Part shown: positions 19,258-27,993 of the stretch, piece by piece
How the letters are laid out: the number at the start of each line of letters is the position of its first letter
Numbering within the stretch: the first letter of the stretch is position 1
From: Coriobacteriaceae bacterium AM48-5
Lineage (GTDB): Bacteria; Actinomycetota; Coriobacteriia; Coriobacteriales; Coriobacteriaceae
Length of the DNA: 39,856 bases
Reading direction: 5' to 3'
NCBI GenBank assembly: GCA_027669525.1
Contig: JAQEDJ010000020.1
Location: 1-39,856 of the forward strand
Notes under the pieces: model-generated
What the model was told of the DNA's origin: nothing
Database searches by the model: none
The model's input: the letters and a program-made list of their open reading frames with translations, nothing else
Translations under genes and position numbers: made by a program

Positions 19258-20003
19258 TGGGCGCTACCAAGTTCGTTCTGTTTATCGTCGAAGGCGAAAC
19301 TGATGAGCTGGCATTGGGTCGTGCTCTTACAAGTTTGTTTGCAAGCGGGGAGCATCCTGGTCCTCGTTTTGGGATTGTGCGCGGCGACATCACATCGGTA
19401 CATGCTCTCGGTGCAGGAAATCCCGCTTCGATTATTAAGAGGCGGTTGGTTGATGCCGTGAAGGAATTTCTCGCTAAGGACAAGTTGCGTGTCACCGATT
19501 TAGACGCCATTGTGCTGTTGTCCGATACCGATGGTGCATTTATCGATGATTCGCTGGTTGTCTTTGATGAAGATGAGCCTCGTTGTTCCTATTTTGAAGA
19601 TAGAATCGAAACGTCGAACGTCGCCTCGTTGCGTCAGAGAAATCAATGTAAATCTTCTTGTCTTAAGACGTTATCTAGGACGCATGAGCTGACCTGTAAT
19701 AAAAGGAAGATTCCTTTCAAATCTGCATATATGTCACGCAATCTTGAGCATGCTTTGTCCGATTATTCGGGTAGGGCAACACAGCAGAAAAAGTATGATC
19801 TGGCGCGCAAGTTTTCTAAAAAATACGGTACGGACGTTATTGGTTTCTTGGAGCTCCTTACGTTCCTTGCTCCCGTTGGCTCATATCAGGATAGTTGGGT
19901 TTATGTCGCGCGGGATAATAACTCTCTTTTGAGGGGTTCCAACATGAAGCAGGCGCTCGAGGCTTTGCCCTCTAGTCCAATCAAAGCTGCCTCCTCCCTC
20001 TAA
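19257..20003 (+). CDS. TOPRIM-like protein, partner of the ATPase
   Basis: Intact, 248 aa, starting within the stop codon of the ATPase gene, so translation is coupled. The N-terminus FVLFIVEGETDELALGRAL offers a TOPRIM glutamate (E12), and DAIVLLSDTDGAF offers the D-x-D pair (D90, D92); these three acids bind metal in TOPRIM nucleases and primases. The remainder is basic and has no further known motif (a Cys pair occurs in NQCKSSCLKT). Resemblance is to effectors of the RloB or AriB type only in fold logic; I cannot assign it to either family. It likely acts as a nuclease or nucleotide-processing effector released or activated by the ATPase. A short frame on the opposite strand is ignored. 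Confidence 0.65.
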   Translation: MGATKFVLFIVEGETDELALGRALTSLFASGEHPGPRFGIVRGDITSVHALGAGNPASIIKRRLVDAVKEFLAKDKLRVTDLDAIVLLSDTDGAFIDDSLVVFDEDEPRCSYFEDRIETSNVASLRQRNQCKSSCLKTLSRTHELTCNKRKIPFKSAYMSRNLEHALSDYSGRATQQKKYDLARKFSKKYGTDVIGFLELLTFLAPVGSYQDSWVYVARDNNSLLRGSNMKQALEALPSSPIKAASSL

Positions 20004-20031
20004 AGATGTTCTTAAAACAGCCTTAAGGATT

Positions 20032-20059
20032 TTGGACATATGCGTTGGCAGCGTACAAT
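20032..20059 (+). promoter_or_regulatory. Sigma-A type promoter of the Pel operon
   Basis: TTGGAC (20032-20037) and TACAAT (20054-20059) are separated by 16 bases. The predicted transcript would start near 20066, about 40 bases before the pelD-like ATG. No other promoter of this quality is seen before the end of the operon. Confidence 0.65.
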
Positions 20060-20106
20060 ACGCATGTTTTGCATGATTGAAATCTGATGAAGGGGAGGGG
20101 TACGCC

Positions 20107-22245
20107 ATGGAGGTGCTGGTTGTTGGCAACACCGCATATGTTGACGATGACTTTTGCGCCAAGGCATTCCCCGGGGACCACGTTAAGGTTGTAGCCGCCA
20201 AGGATGCGCGTCGTGATGAGTCGTCGCCCCATGCCTCGTGGAAAGAGCTGCTCCAGCACTTGGAGCAGGCCTACGAGTTCGACCGCGTGGTCTACCTGTC
20301 TAATTACCTTACCCCGCATACTGATACCGTGGGCGATATCGAGCTTCTGCGTTCGGTCTTTCGTGCGTGCATGGGGCGCCGGGTTCAGCTGCTGTTTGTA
20401 GCCGGGCCCGCGGGCGCTGAGGATGCCACCGATGCCGCAGAACAAACGGGCAAAGGCATTATCGCGCACGCAGCCAACGACCTGTGCCGCTACTACGCTG
20501 CTCGCGAGGGCGTTCAGACCAAGATCCTGCGCGTGCCGTTCCTGTATACCGCGTCTGCTGCGTTGGAGGACCCGTTTTTGGTGCCGCTGTTCGACGCGTG
20601 CTCAACCGGATCGGTCGCTCTGCAGGGCGCGCAGGATGCGGCGTTTCCCCTGCTGTGTGCCGAGGAGCTTGCGGTGCTGATTCGCCGCATCTTTGATAGC
20701 TGGGATGCCTCTTTTGAGACGCTCGACGTTGCCGATAGCTTCCATCACACGGCGGGTGACCTGGGCGAGGCCCTCAAGGTGCTGTTCCCCGGCCTTGCCG
20801 TTGCCTATGGCGATTCTGCCGGCTACGCCCTGCCCACGAACGATACCGTTCGCGTGCGTTATGGCTGGTTTCAGCGCTACGACTTGCTGCGCGATCTTTC
20901 GACCATTCAAGCGCGTTGGGATGCTGGCCGCTCAAAGAAGGCCAACCCCTTGCGCGCCGCCATCGACCGTATCCAGCTGCGCACGCTGCCTATTAAATGC
21001 CTGGAGACGGGCGTTGCCTGGGTTCTGTTCGAGGTGCTGGAGCGTCTATTCTCCCAATCAGCCCAGCTCAATGTGCTCGATTATCGCCTGCTCTACGTCG
21101 TGCTCATCGGCACGCTGTATGGCTTGGACTTTGGCTTGGTTGCGGCGCTGTTGGCATCGGTGGGCTTGGCCTTAAGCTACTTTACTCAATACGGCTATAC
21201 CTTCCAGGGCCTGTTCTATGAGCCGTCCAACTGGCTGCCGTTTATCGCGTACTTTGTGGTGGGTGCCGTGTGCGGCTATGTGCAGCTGCGTAGCAGCGAG
21301 GCCATTAGGGTGGAGCGCGACCAAAACGAGCTCGTGCGTAATCGCAATACGTTCCTCACGCAGCTCTACCACGATGCCATCGAGGACAAGCGCACATACA
21401 AGCGCCAGATTGTGGGGCGTCAGGATAGCTTTGGCAAGATCTTTGCCGTGACGCAAGAGCTCGACGTGCTCAATCCGCGCGACATCTATCGCAAGTGCTG
21501 CGAGCTCATGGGTGAGATTCTCGAAAACGATTCGGTGGCGATCTATCACGTTTCGGGCGGGGCGTTTGCACGTCTGGTGGCGGCGAGTCCCGTGATTGCC
21601 GAAGACGCCACGCGCTCGTTTTCGCTTGAGCAGCTTGCGCCCCTTTTGGGCGGCGGGGGTCGTTCGAACCTGTGGGTGAATCGCGAGTTGACGCCGGGGC
21701 TGCCCATGTTTGGATACTCGATCGAGCGCGACGGGGCACCCGCCGTGTTGATCTCTGTGCGTCGTGCGGCTCAGAATCAAATGACGCTCTATTACCAAAA
21801 CCTGTTCCGCATCTTGTGCGGCTTGGTCGAAAGCGCGCTGGGGCGCGCCTTTGACTATGAGGCGGTGGCGCAGGATAAGCGCTGCGTTGACGGCACTTGC
21901 GTGCTCAAGCAGGCGGCCTTTGGCCAAGAGCTCGCTGCGGAGCAGGCGTTGGCAGATAGCAAGATGGGGAGCTTTTTGCTCCTGCGCGTGGTGCCGGGCA
22001 TGGAGCCTGTCGGCGAGCTGGTGGGCGCGATTGGTTCGGCTATCCGCGAGAACGATGCGGCGGGCTTGGTCGACGGCGACGTGCTCTACCTGCTTATGCG
22101 TCAGGCAAAGGCGTGCGATCTGCCCATTATCCGCGAGCGTCTGAGCGCAAAGCAGATTGCGGTGGAGCCCGTCGACGGCGAGGACATCGTGGCGCTGTTG
22201 CAGCACATCTCTTACACCGGTGACGGTGAGGGGGGTGCCGCTTGA
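20107..22245 (+). CDS. pelD: PelD-like c-di-GMP receptor with N-terminal SDR/epimerase-like domain
   Basis: Intact, 712 aa. Residues 1-290 resemble a nucleotide-sugar epimerase/SDR domain but lack a proper GxxGxxG (MEVLVVGNTAY). Residues about 300-395 hold membrane helices (YRLLYVVLIGTLYGLDFGLV, then WLPFIAYFVVGAVCGYVQL). A coiled-coil follows, then a GAF domain (about 440-595) and a degenerate GGDEF domain. The GGDEF signature is replaced by DGDVL (656-660), so no cyclase activity is expected, yet R647-E-N-D650 sits five residues before it, exactly where the c-di-GMP-binding I-site RxxD lies. PelD in Pseudomonas and Bacillus cereus switches on Pel synthesis when it binds c-di-GMP through this site. 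ATG 20107 follows GGGGAGGGG. First gene of the Pel operon. Its stop overlaps the next start. Confidence 0.83.
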   Translation: MEVLVVGNTAYVDDDFCAKAFPGDHVKVVAAKDARRDESSPHASWKELLQHLEQAYEFDRVVYLSNYLTPHTDTVGDIELLRSVFRACMGRRVQLLFVAGPAGAEDATDAAEQTGKGIIAHAANDLCRYYAAREGVQTKILRVPFLYTASAALEDPFLVPLFDACSTGSVALQGAQDAAFPLLCAEELAVLIRRIFDSWDASFETLDVADSFHHTAGDLGEALKVLFPGLAVAYGDSAGYALPTNDTVRVRYGWFQRYDLLRDLSTIQARWDAGRSKKANPLRAAIDRIQLRTLPIKCLETGVAWVLFEVLERLFSQSAQLNVLDYRLLYVVLIGTLYGLDFGLVAALLASVGLALSYFTQYGYTFQGLFYEPSNWLPFIAYFVVGAVCGYVQLRSSEAIRVERDQNELVRNRNTFLTQLYHDAIEDKRTYKRQIVGRQDSFGKIFAVTQELDVLNPRDIYRKCCELMGEILENDSVAIYHVSGGAFARLVAASPVIAEDATRSFSLEQLAPLLGGGGRSNLWVNRELTPGLPMFGYSIERDGAPAVLISVRRAAQNQMTLYYQNLFRILCGLVESALGRAFDYEAVAQDKRCVDGTCVLKQAAFGQELAAEQALADSKMGSFLLLRVVPGMEPVGELVGAIGSAIRENDAAGLVDGDVLYLLMRQAKACDLPIIRERLSAKQIAVEPVDGEDIVALLQHISYTGDGEGGAA

Positions 22246-23147
22246 TCTCGCTTGTCGTTGCTGCCGTCTTGCTGCTGATTCATGCGCTGGTTTGCCTGGT
22301 GCTGTGGACGCTCATGAAGCTGGGCCTGCTGCCGGTGCGCGGGCACATGCTGCCTGTGATAGTGCTGGTGCCGCTGTGGGGCCCGTTGATGGTGGTTCTG
22401 CTATCGGTCCGCAGCGCGGTGTTTGGCGAGGGACTGAAAGAGTCTGCGCTGGAGTCGCTGCGCTTCAACGACGACCTGCATCGCAGTATGCCGGTACCGA
22501 GTGGTGAGGACGATGCGGGCGTAGTGCCGCTCGAGGAGGCGCTCATCGTCAACGACCCGGCATACCGGCGCCGCCTAATGCTCTCCATACTCACCGAGGA
22601 GCCCGACGCGTACTTGGCGCAGCTGCAGTCGGCTAAGCTTAACGACGACGTTGAGGTGGCGCACTATGCCGCGACGGCGGTGGCGCAGATCTCCAAGGAG
22701 TCCGACCTTAAACTGCAGCAGCTGGAGCGTGCCTTTAAGACAGACCCGAGCGCGCAAAACCTCAATGTATACTGCGATTTTCTTGGTGAATACTTGAACT
22801 CGGGCTTGGCCGAGGGACGCGTGGCTCAGATTCAGCGTCAGCAGTATGCGCGCCTGCTTGCGCGTCGCTGCGAACGCGAGGACGCCCTTGAGCTGCGCAT
22901 TCGATACGCGACGGCGCTGGCCGATGCCGGACAGATCGACGAGGCGCAGGCCGTGATCGACCAGCTGGTGCTCGACGTGCCCGAGGAGCAGGAGGTTTGG
23001 ATGCTTTGCCTGCGCCTGGCGGTGATGCGCCACGACGGTGACGAGGTCCACCGTGTGATCGATGCGATCGACAAACAGCATGTGTACTTGAGCGCCGCCA
23101 ACCGTGAGGAACTGGCTTTTTGGCGCAACGGAGAGGAGGCCCGATGA
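22242..23147 (+). CDS. pelE: PelE-like membrane-anchored TPR protein
   Basis: Intact, 301 aa. Two hydrophobic helices at the N-terminus (about 1-22 and 35-55) are followed by a soluble, helical, repeat-like region (for example LQQLERAFKTDPSAQNLNVY and RYATALADAGQIDEAQAVID), which reads as tetratricopeptide repeats. This is the layout of PelE, which in Pel systems joins PelD, PelF and PelG in the inner membrane synthase complex. The start is TTG at 22242, overlapping the pelD-like stop (TTGA); GAGGGGG lies at 22229-22235. The stop overlaps the next ATG. Sequence similarity within PelE is low, so the call depends on topology and gene order. Confidence 0.75.
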   Translation: MISLVVAAVLLLIHALVCLVLWTLMKLGLLPVRGHMLPVIVLVPLWGPLMVVLLSVRSAVFGEGLKESALESLRFNDDLHRSMPVPSGEDDAGVVPLEEALIVNDPAYRRRLMLSILTEEPDAYLAQLQSAKLNDDVEVAHYAATAVAQISKESDLKLQQLERAFKTDPSAQNLNVYCDFLGEYLNSGLAEGRVAQIQRQQYARLLARRCEREDALELRIRYATALADAGQIDEAQAVIDQLVLDVPEEQEVWMLCLRLAVMRHDGDEVHRVIDAIDKQHVYLSAANREELAFWRNGEEAR

Positions 23148-25024
23148 GCGTGGTGCAACATATTCGCGACCGTGCGGGACATTTTCGCTGGATGGGCCTG
23201 CTTGTGGTGTGGGCGGTCTTTATTGCCATGGCGGCCGTGCTGCTGGTGGAGCGCGCCGGCGTACAGTACAGTGCGGGCCAGCATAAGCTGGGGATGCTTG
23301 CCGCCAACGATGCGGTGCCGGCTTCCTCGGCAATATTTGGTCAAAAGCCCACGTGCTTGGTTATTACCGACTCGGACCAAGATGGTGTCGAGGACGTCAA
23401 AGAGCAGTTCGACCAGATCTTGCTTGACATGAAGATCGCGCACCGCGATGTTGATATTGCCACCGACGGTGCGGACGCGATCCCATCGCTCACGTCGTTT
23501 GATCGCGTGATTGTGCTTATGCCCTCGCTTGACGGACTGGGTACGCATCTGACCGACATTATGAGTTGGGTGAGTGCCGGCGGTTCGCTTATGCTGGGCA
23601 TGACTCCAGATAACTCGAACTACCTGCAGGCTATTGCTTCCAAGCTTGGTATCGAATCGGCCGGATATGACTATGCGACAGCCGAAAGTATCGTTCCGAG
23701 CGATGACTTTATGTTGGGCGGAGGAGAGCGCTACGAGTTCTCGGATCCCTTCGATTCTTCGCTTTCGGTTTCATTGCGCGAAACGGCGCACGTATGGGCA
23801 AAGACCGGTGACGCGGGCACGCCGCTCATTTGGTCTAACGATTGCGGCAGTGGTCACACCGTGGTGTGCAACATTGGCATCTACGACAAGGTCATGCGTG
23901 GGTTCTATGCTTCGGCCATAAGCTTGCTGGGTGATGCCACGGCCTATCCGGTCATCAACAGCGCCGTGTTCTATTTGGACGACTTTCCTAGCCCCGTGCC
24001 CTCGGGCGATGGTACTTATATCAAGCGTGACTACGGCCTTTCCATTGCGGATTTTTACACCAAGGTCTGGTGGCCCGATCTGCAAAAGCTCGCGCAAAAA
24101 TACGGCATTCGCTATACCGGCGTGATGATCGAAAACTACGAGGACGCGGTCAACCAGACCGAGCCTGCGCGCCAGGCCGATACCACGCAGTTTCGCTACT
24201 TTGGCGGCATGCTGCTGCAGATGGGCGGAGAGCTGGGCTTTCACGGCTACAACCATCAGCCTCTGGCGCTCTGGGATACCGATTACGGCACGCTGTATGA
24301 CTACAAGACCTGGAAGAACAAGGAAACGCTCGTCGCATCGCTCAACGAGCTTATCGCCTTCCAAGATGAGGTGTTGCCCAACGCGCACGGCTCGGTTTAC
24401 GTGCCGCCGTCAAATATCCTTTCGGCCCGTGTGCGCAAGCTTATCGGCACCGACGTTCCGCGCATTAAGACCATCGCCAGTACGTATTTTGAGGATGGCA
24501 CCGATCTGCCCTACGTTCAGGAGTTTGGCGTGGCGAGCGATGGCATTGTGGAGCAGCCGCGTATTGTCTCGGGCGGCATGGTCGACGATTCCTATATGCG
24601 CCTGGCTGCCGTGTCCGAGCTAAACATGCACTATGTGAGCACGCATTTTATGCACCCGGACGACCTGCTCGATCCCGATCGCGGCGCCAAGGAGGGCTGG
24701 GAGGTCTACAAGGGCGGCCTGACAGACTACCTGGACTGGCTTAGCAAGTCTGCGCCCGACCTGCGGCGTCAGACCGGTTCGGAATGCTCGGGCGCCATCC
24801 AGCGCTTTTCGTCCGTGACGGTGAGCGTGGATACCAGCGCGGATGCCTGGACGCTCAGCCTGGGCAATTTCCACGACGAGGCGTGGCTCATGTTCCGCGC
24901 CAACAACGGTGAGCCGGGTGCAGTCACGGGTGGCGAGATTACGCATCTGACGGGCGATCTGTACCTGGTTAAAGCCACGGACAAGACGGTGACCATTGCA
25001 CGCAAGGAGGGTGGCGACAAATGA
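23144..25024 (+). CDS. PelA-type polysaccharide deacetylase (DUF2194-like), membrane anchored
   Basis: Intact, 626 aa. A single hydrophobic segment near residues 17-38 anchors it with the rest outside the cell. Residues about 60-260 look like a Rossmann or glutamine-amidotransferase-like region. The deacetylase core follows: D279-D280 in FYLDDFPSP and H367-x3-H371 in GFHGYNHQP, the metal-binding Asp and HxxxH of CE4 enzymes. SVYVPPSN resembles the RxPY loop. PelA deacetylates N-acetylgalactosamine in Pel, making the polymer cationic. In Gram-positive Pel operons the deacetylase appears with or without PelA's hydrolase domain; I see no clear glycoside hydrolase here. ATG 23144 overlaps the upstream TGA and follows GAGAGGAGG. 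Confidence 0.78.
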   Translation: MSVVQHIRDRAGHFRWMGLLVVWAVFIAMAAVLLVERAGVQYSAGQHKLGMLAANDAVPASSAIFGQKPTCLVITDSDQDGVEDVKEQFDQILLDMKIAHRDVDIATDGADAIPSLTSFDRVIVLMPSLDGLGTHLTDIMSWVSAGGSLMLGMTPDNSNYLQAIASKLGIESAGYDYATAESIVPSDDFMLGGGERYEFSDPFDSSLSVSLRETAHVWAKTGDAGTPLIWSNDCGSGHTVVCNIGIYDKVMRGFYASAISLLGDATAYPVINSAVFYLDDFPSPVPSGDGTYIKRDYGLSIADFYTKVWWPDLQKLAQKYGIRYTGVMIENYEDAVNQTEPARQADTTQFRYFGGMLLQMGGELGFHGYNHQPLALWDTDYGTLYDYKTWKNKETLVASLNELIAFQDEVLPNAHGSVYVPPSNILSARVRKLIGTDVPRIKTIASTYFEDGTDLPYVQEFGVASDGIVEQPRIVSGGMVDDSYMRLAAVSELNMHYVSTHFMHPDDLLDPDRGAKEGWEVYKGGLTDYLDWLSKSAPDLRRQTGSECSGAIQRFSSVTVSVDTSADAWTLSLGNFHDEAWLMFRANNGEPGAVTGGEITHLTGDLYLVKATDKTVTIARKEGGDK

Positions 25025-26447
25025 GAATCTGCTTGGTACTCGAGGGTTGCTACCCCTATGTGCACGGCGGCGTATCTACCTGGATGCATGGCTATATCCA
25101 GGCCATGCCCGAGCACGAGTTTGTGCTGTGGGTGATCGGCGCGCATGCTGCCGACCGCGGCAAGTTTGTCTACGAGCTGCCCGGCAACGTGGTCGAGGTG
25201 CACGAGGTGTTCCTGGACGATGCTCTGCGGCTTTCGGGCGAGCAACATGAAGCCAGTTTTAACGACCGCGAGCGCGAGGCGCTACGCCGCCTGGTGTCGC
25301 TCTCCAATCCGGACTGGGACGTGCTGTTCGATATCTTTCAGCGCCGTCGCGTGCATCCGCTCTCGTTTTTGCAGAGCCGAACGTTTATGGACATCTTCCG
25401 CGACGTGTGCCTGGCCGAGTACCCCTACACGCCCTTTGCCGATGCATTCCACACCATGCGCTCCATGTTGCTTCCCGTGCTCTACCTGTTGGGCAGCGAG
25501 GTGCCGGTGGCCGATGTGTACCATGCCATCTCGACCGGCTACGGTGGCCTGCTCGCCTGCCTGGGCTCAAGCGTTCACCATGCGCCGGTGCTGCTGACCG
25601 AGCATGGCATCTATACCCGCGAGCGCGAGGAAGAGATCATTCGCGCTGACTGGGTGGTGCCGTCGTTTAAGGATCGCTGGATTCGCTTTTTCTACCTGCT
25701 TTCGGAGGAGATCTACCGCCGCGCCTTCCGCGTGACGAGTTTGTTCCATAACGCCCGCAAGACGCAGATCGATATGGGCTGCGATGCAGGTAAATGCCTG
25801 GTCATCCCCAACGGCATCCAGTTCGACCGCTTTAAGGACATTCCCTTAAAGCCCGATGACGGCTGGGTGGACATTGGCGCGGTGGTGCGCCTGGCGCCCA
25901 TCAAGGACGTCAAGACCATGATCTATGCGTTCTTTGAGCTGCACGAGCGCCTGCCAAGGTGCGCCTGCACATTATGGGCGGCGTGGACGACGAGGAGTAC
26001 GGCGCTGAGTGCCACGCGCTGGTCGATACCCTGGGCGTGCGCGACCTGATCTTTACCGGCCGCGTCAACGTGGTCGAGTACATGGAAAAGCTCGACTTTA
26101 CCATTTTGACGAGCATCTCCGAGGGCCAGCCGCTCAGCGTGCTGGAGTCGCTTGCAGCGCGCCGTCCCTGCGTGACGACCGAGGTGGGCTGCTGTCGCGA
26201 GCTGCTCGAAGGCGCCCCGGGCGACGACTTTGGCGTGGCGGGTTTTGTGACGCCGCCCATGTATCGCAAGGGCTTGGCCGATGCCATGGAGCGCATGTGC
26301 GTGAGTCGCGCCCGTCGCATTGAGATGGGGGAGCGCGGGCAGCGTCGCGTTGCCACGTACTTTTTGCACGAGCAGATGCTCGCCAACTATCGCGCGCTGT
26401 ACGACGAGACGGCGTGTGCGTTTAACCTGCCCAGAGAGGGGGAGTAG
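25021..26447 (+). CDS. pelF: PelF-like cytoplasmic glycosyltransferase (GT4), one frameshift
   Basis: Corrected 475 aa, the usual size for PelF. The start MRICLVLEGCYPYVHGGVST is characteristic of the DUF3492 N-terminal half of PelF. LTEHGIYTREREEEI and VIPNGIQFDRF are conserved PelF blocks. EGQPLSVLESLAARRPCV carries the GT4 E-x7-E motif. PelF uses UDP-N-acetylgalactosamine (established for Pel) to elongate the chain on the cytoplasmic face of the PelD-PelE-PelG complex. The frame breaks near 25954 (CTGCCAAGG for CTGCCCAAGG). ATG 25021 overlaps the stop of the deacetylase gene (ATGA). Three bases separate its stop from pelG. Confidence 0.88.
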
Positions 26448-26450
26448 CCG

Positions 26451-27993
26451 GTGGCCGGAATTGGTTTTGAGCTCAAGCGCCTGTTTAGGCGCAAGGGCCT
26501 GTTTGCCACGATGCGCGCTTACGGCTACGCCGGCATCGTATGCACGGGCCCCATGCTGCTGGGTGTGCTGCTGCAGGTGGGTATTTTGGTGCTGTGCGGT
26601 CTGTGGGGTGTGGGCCGTGCCAACCAGGATCTGCTGGTGTGCATGGTGACCTACGCACTGCTGGCCTCGCTTACGCTCACGAGCTTTTTCTCCATGCCGG
26701 TCACGCGCTTTTTGGCTGATATGTTGTTTGCCGAGCGCGAGGATGAGATCCTGCCTCGTTTTGGGGCTCCAATGCTGTCATGCTCGTTGCGGGCACGGTG
26801 CTCTACGGTGTCTTTCTGCTGTTCTCGGGCGCACGCTGCTGCAGGGGCTGCTATGCCTGTGGCTGTTCAACATTATGATCGTCAACTGGAACGGCATGAG
26901 CTATCTCACGGCCATCAAGGACTATCGAGGCATCCTGTGCAGCTTTGGGGCCGCCATTGGCGTGGCGTGCCTGTGCGCCCTGGCCGCGCTGGCACTGGGG
27001 CTGCCGCCGGTCGAGGGCCTGTTGGCATCAGTTGCTCTGGGCTACGGCGTCATGCTCGTTTGGGACGTGGTGCTGCTGTACCGGTATTTTCCGCAGAGTG
27101 ACCGCAGCCCCTGGCTCTTTTTGCAATGGCTCGATCAGTTTATGCCGCTGGCGCTCACGGGCCTGTTTACCAACCTGGGGCTCTTTGCGCACCTGGTGAT
27201 TATTTGGGCCGGTCCCATTGGCGTGCAGGTCAAGGGCTTGTTTTATGGCGCGCCCTACCACGATGTGCCGGCGCTCATCGCGTTTTTGACAATCCTGGTC
27301 ACGTCCGTCAACTTTGTGGTCTCGGTCGAGGTCAATTTCTATCCGCGCTACCGCGACTACTACAGCTTGTTCAACGACGGTGGCGTGGTGGGCGACATTG
27401 TGGTGGCCGAGGAGGAAATGCTTGCCACGCTCAATAGCGAACTACGCTTTTGCGCGCTCAAGCAGCTGTTTGTGACGGCGGCGGTCATTTCGCTCGAGAC
27501 CACAGTGCTCTCGGCCCTGCCGCTGGGCTTTAACAATCTTATGCACGGGTATTTTCGCACGTTATGCGTAGGCTACGGCCTGTATGCCGTGGGCAACACG
27601 ATCCTGCTTATCTTGCTGTACTTTACCGACTACAAGGGAGCCGTGCTGGCCTCTGGCCTGTTTGCCGGTGTGGCAGGGTTGGCGACTGCCGTGTCGCTGC
27701 TTTTGCCGCAGCAGTTTTATGGCTTTGGCTTTTTGTTGGGTGCGGCGGTGTTTTTTATCGTGGCGCTGCTGCGGCTCGATACCTATACCGCCAACTTACC
27801 GTATCGTATCCTGAGTCAGCAGCCCATGGTGGCGACCGACAAAACGGGTCGCTTTACGGAGTTGGGCCGCTTGCTCGACCGTGCCGAGCAGCGCTATGAG
27901 GAAGGCCGCCATAAGGGTGAGCCGCACGGCGCGTTTGAGCGCACGGTGGTCCGTGTGTATCGCAACCATTGGGGAGGTTCTGATGACCGATAA
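26451..27993 (+). CDS. pelG: PelG-like membrane exporter (MOP/PST-type), two frameshifts
   Basis: Corrected 514 aa with about twelve membrane helices. The N-terminus MAGIGFELKRLFRRKGLF is the recognisable PelG start (MAGIGFEL). PelG moves the growing Pel chain across the membrane, working with PelF. The frame is lost near 26760 (CGTTTTGGGG for CGTTTTTGGGG) and 26828 (TCGGGCGC for TCGGGGCGC); both are one-base losses in runs, and the corrected bridge reads WGSNAVMLVAGTVLYG. The start is GTG at 26451 with GGGGGAG upstream. The last 11 bases overlap the CotH gene start. Confidence 0.87.

Noticed and set aside
21172..22206. 344-codon - strand frame opposite the pelD-like gene
   Set aside because: A shadow of the GAF and GGDEF-like coding region with no recognisable motif.
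27881..27982. Upstream extension of the CotH frame into pelG
   Set aside because: The ATG at 27983 has GGGGAGG before it and is followed directly by a lipoprotein signal peptide. The extension is out-of-frame pelG.
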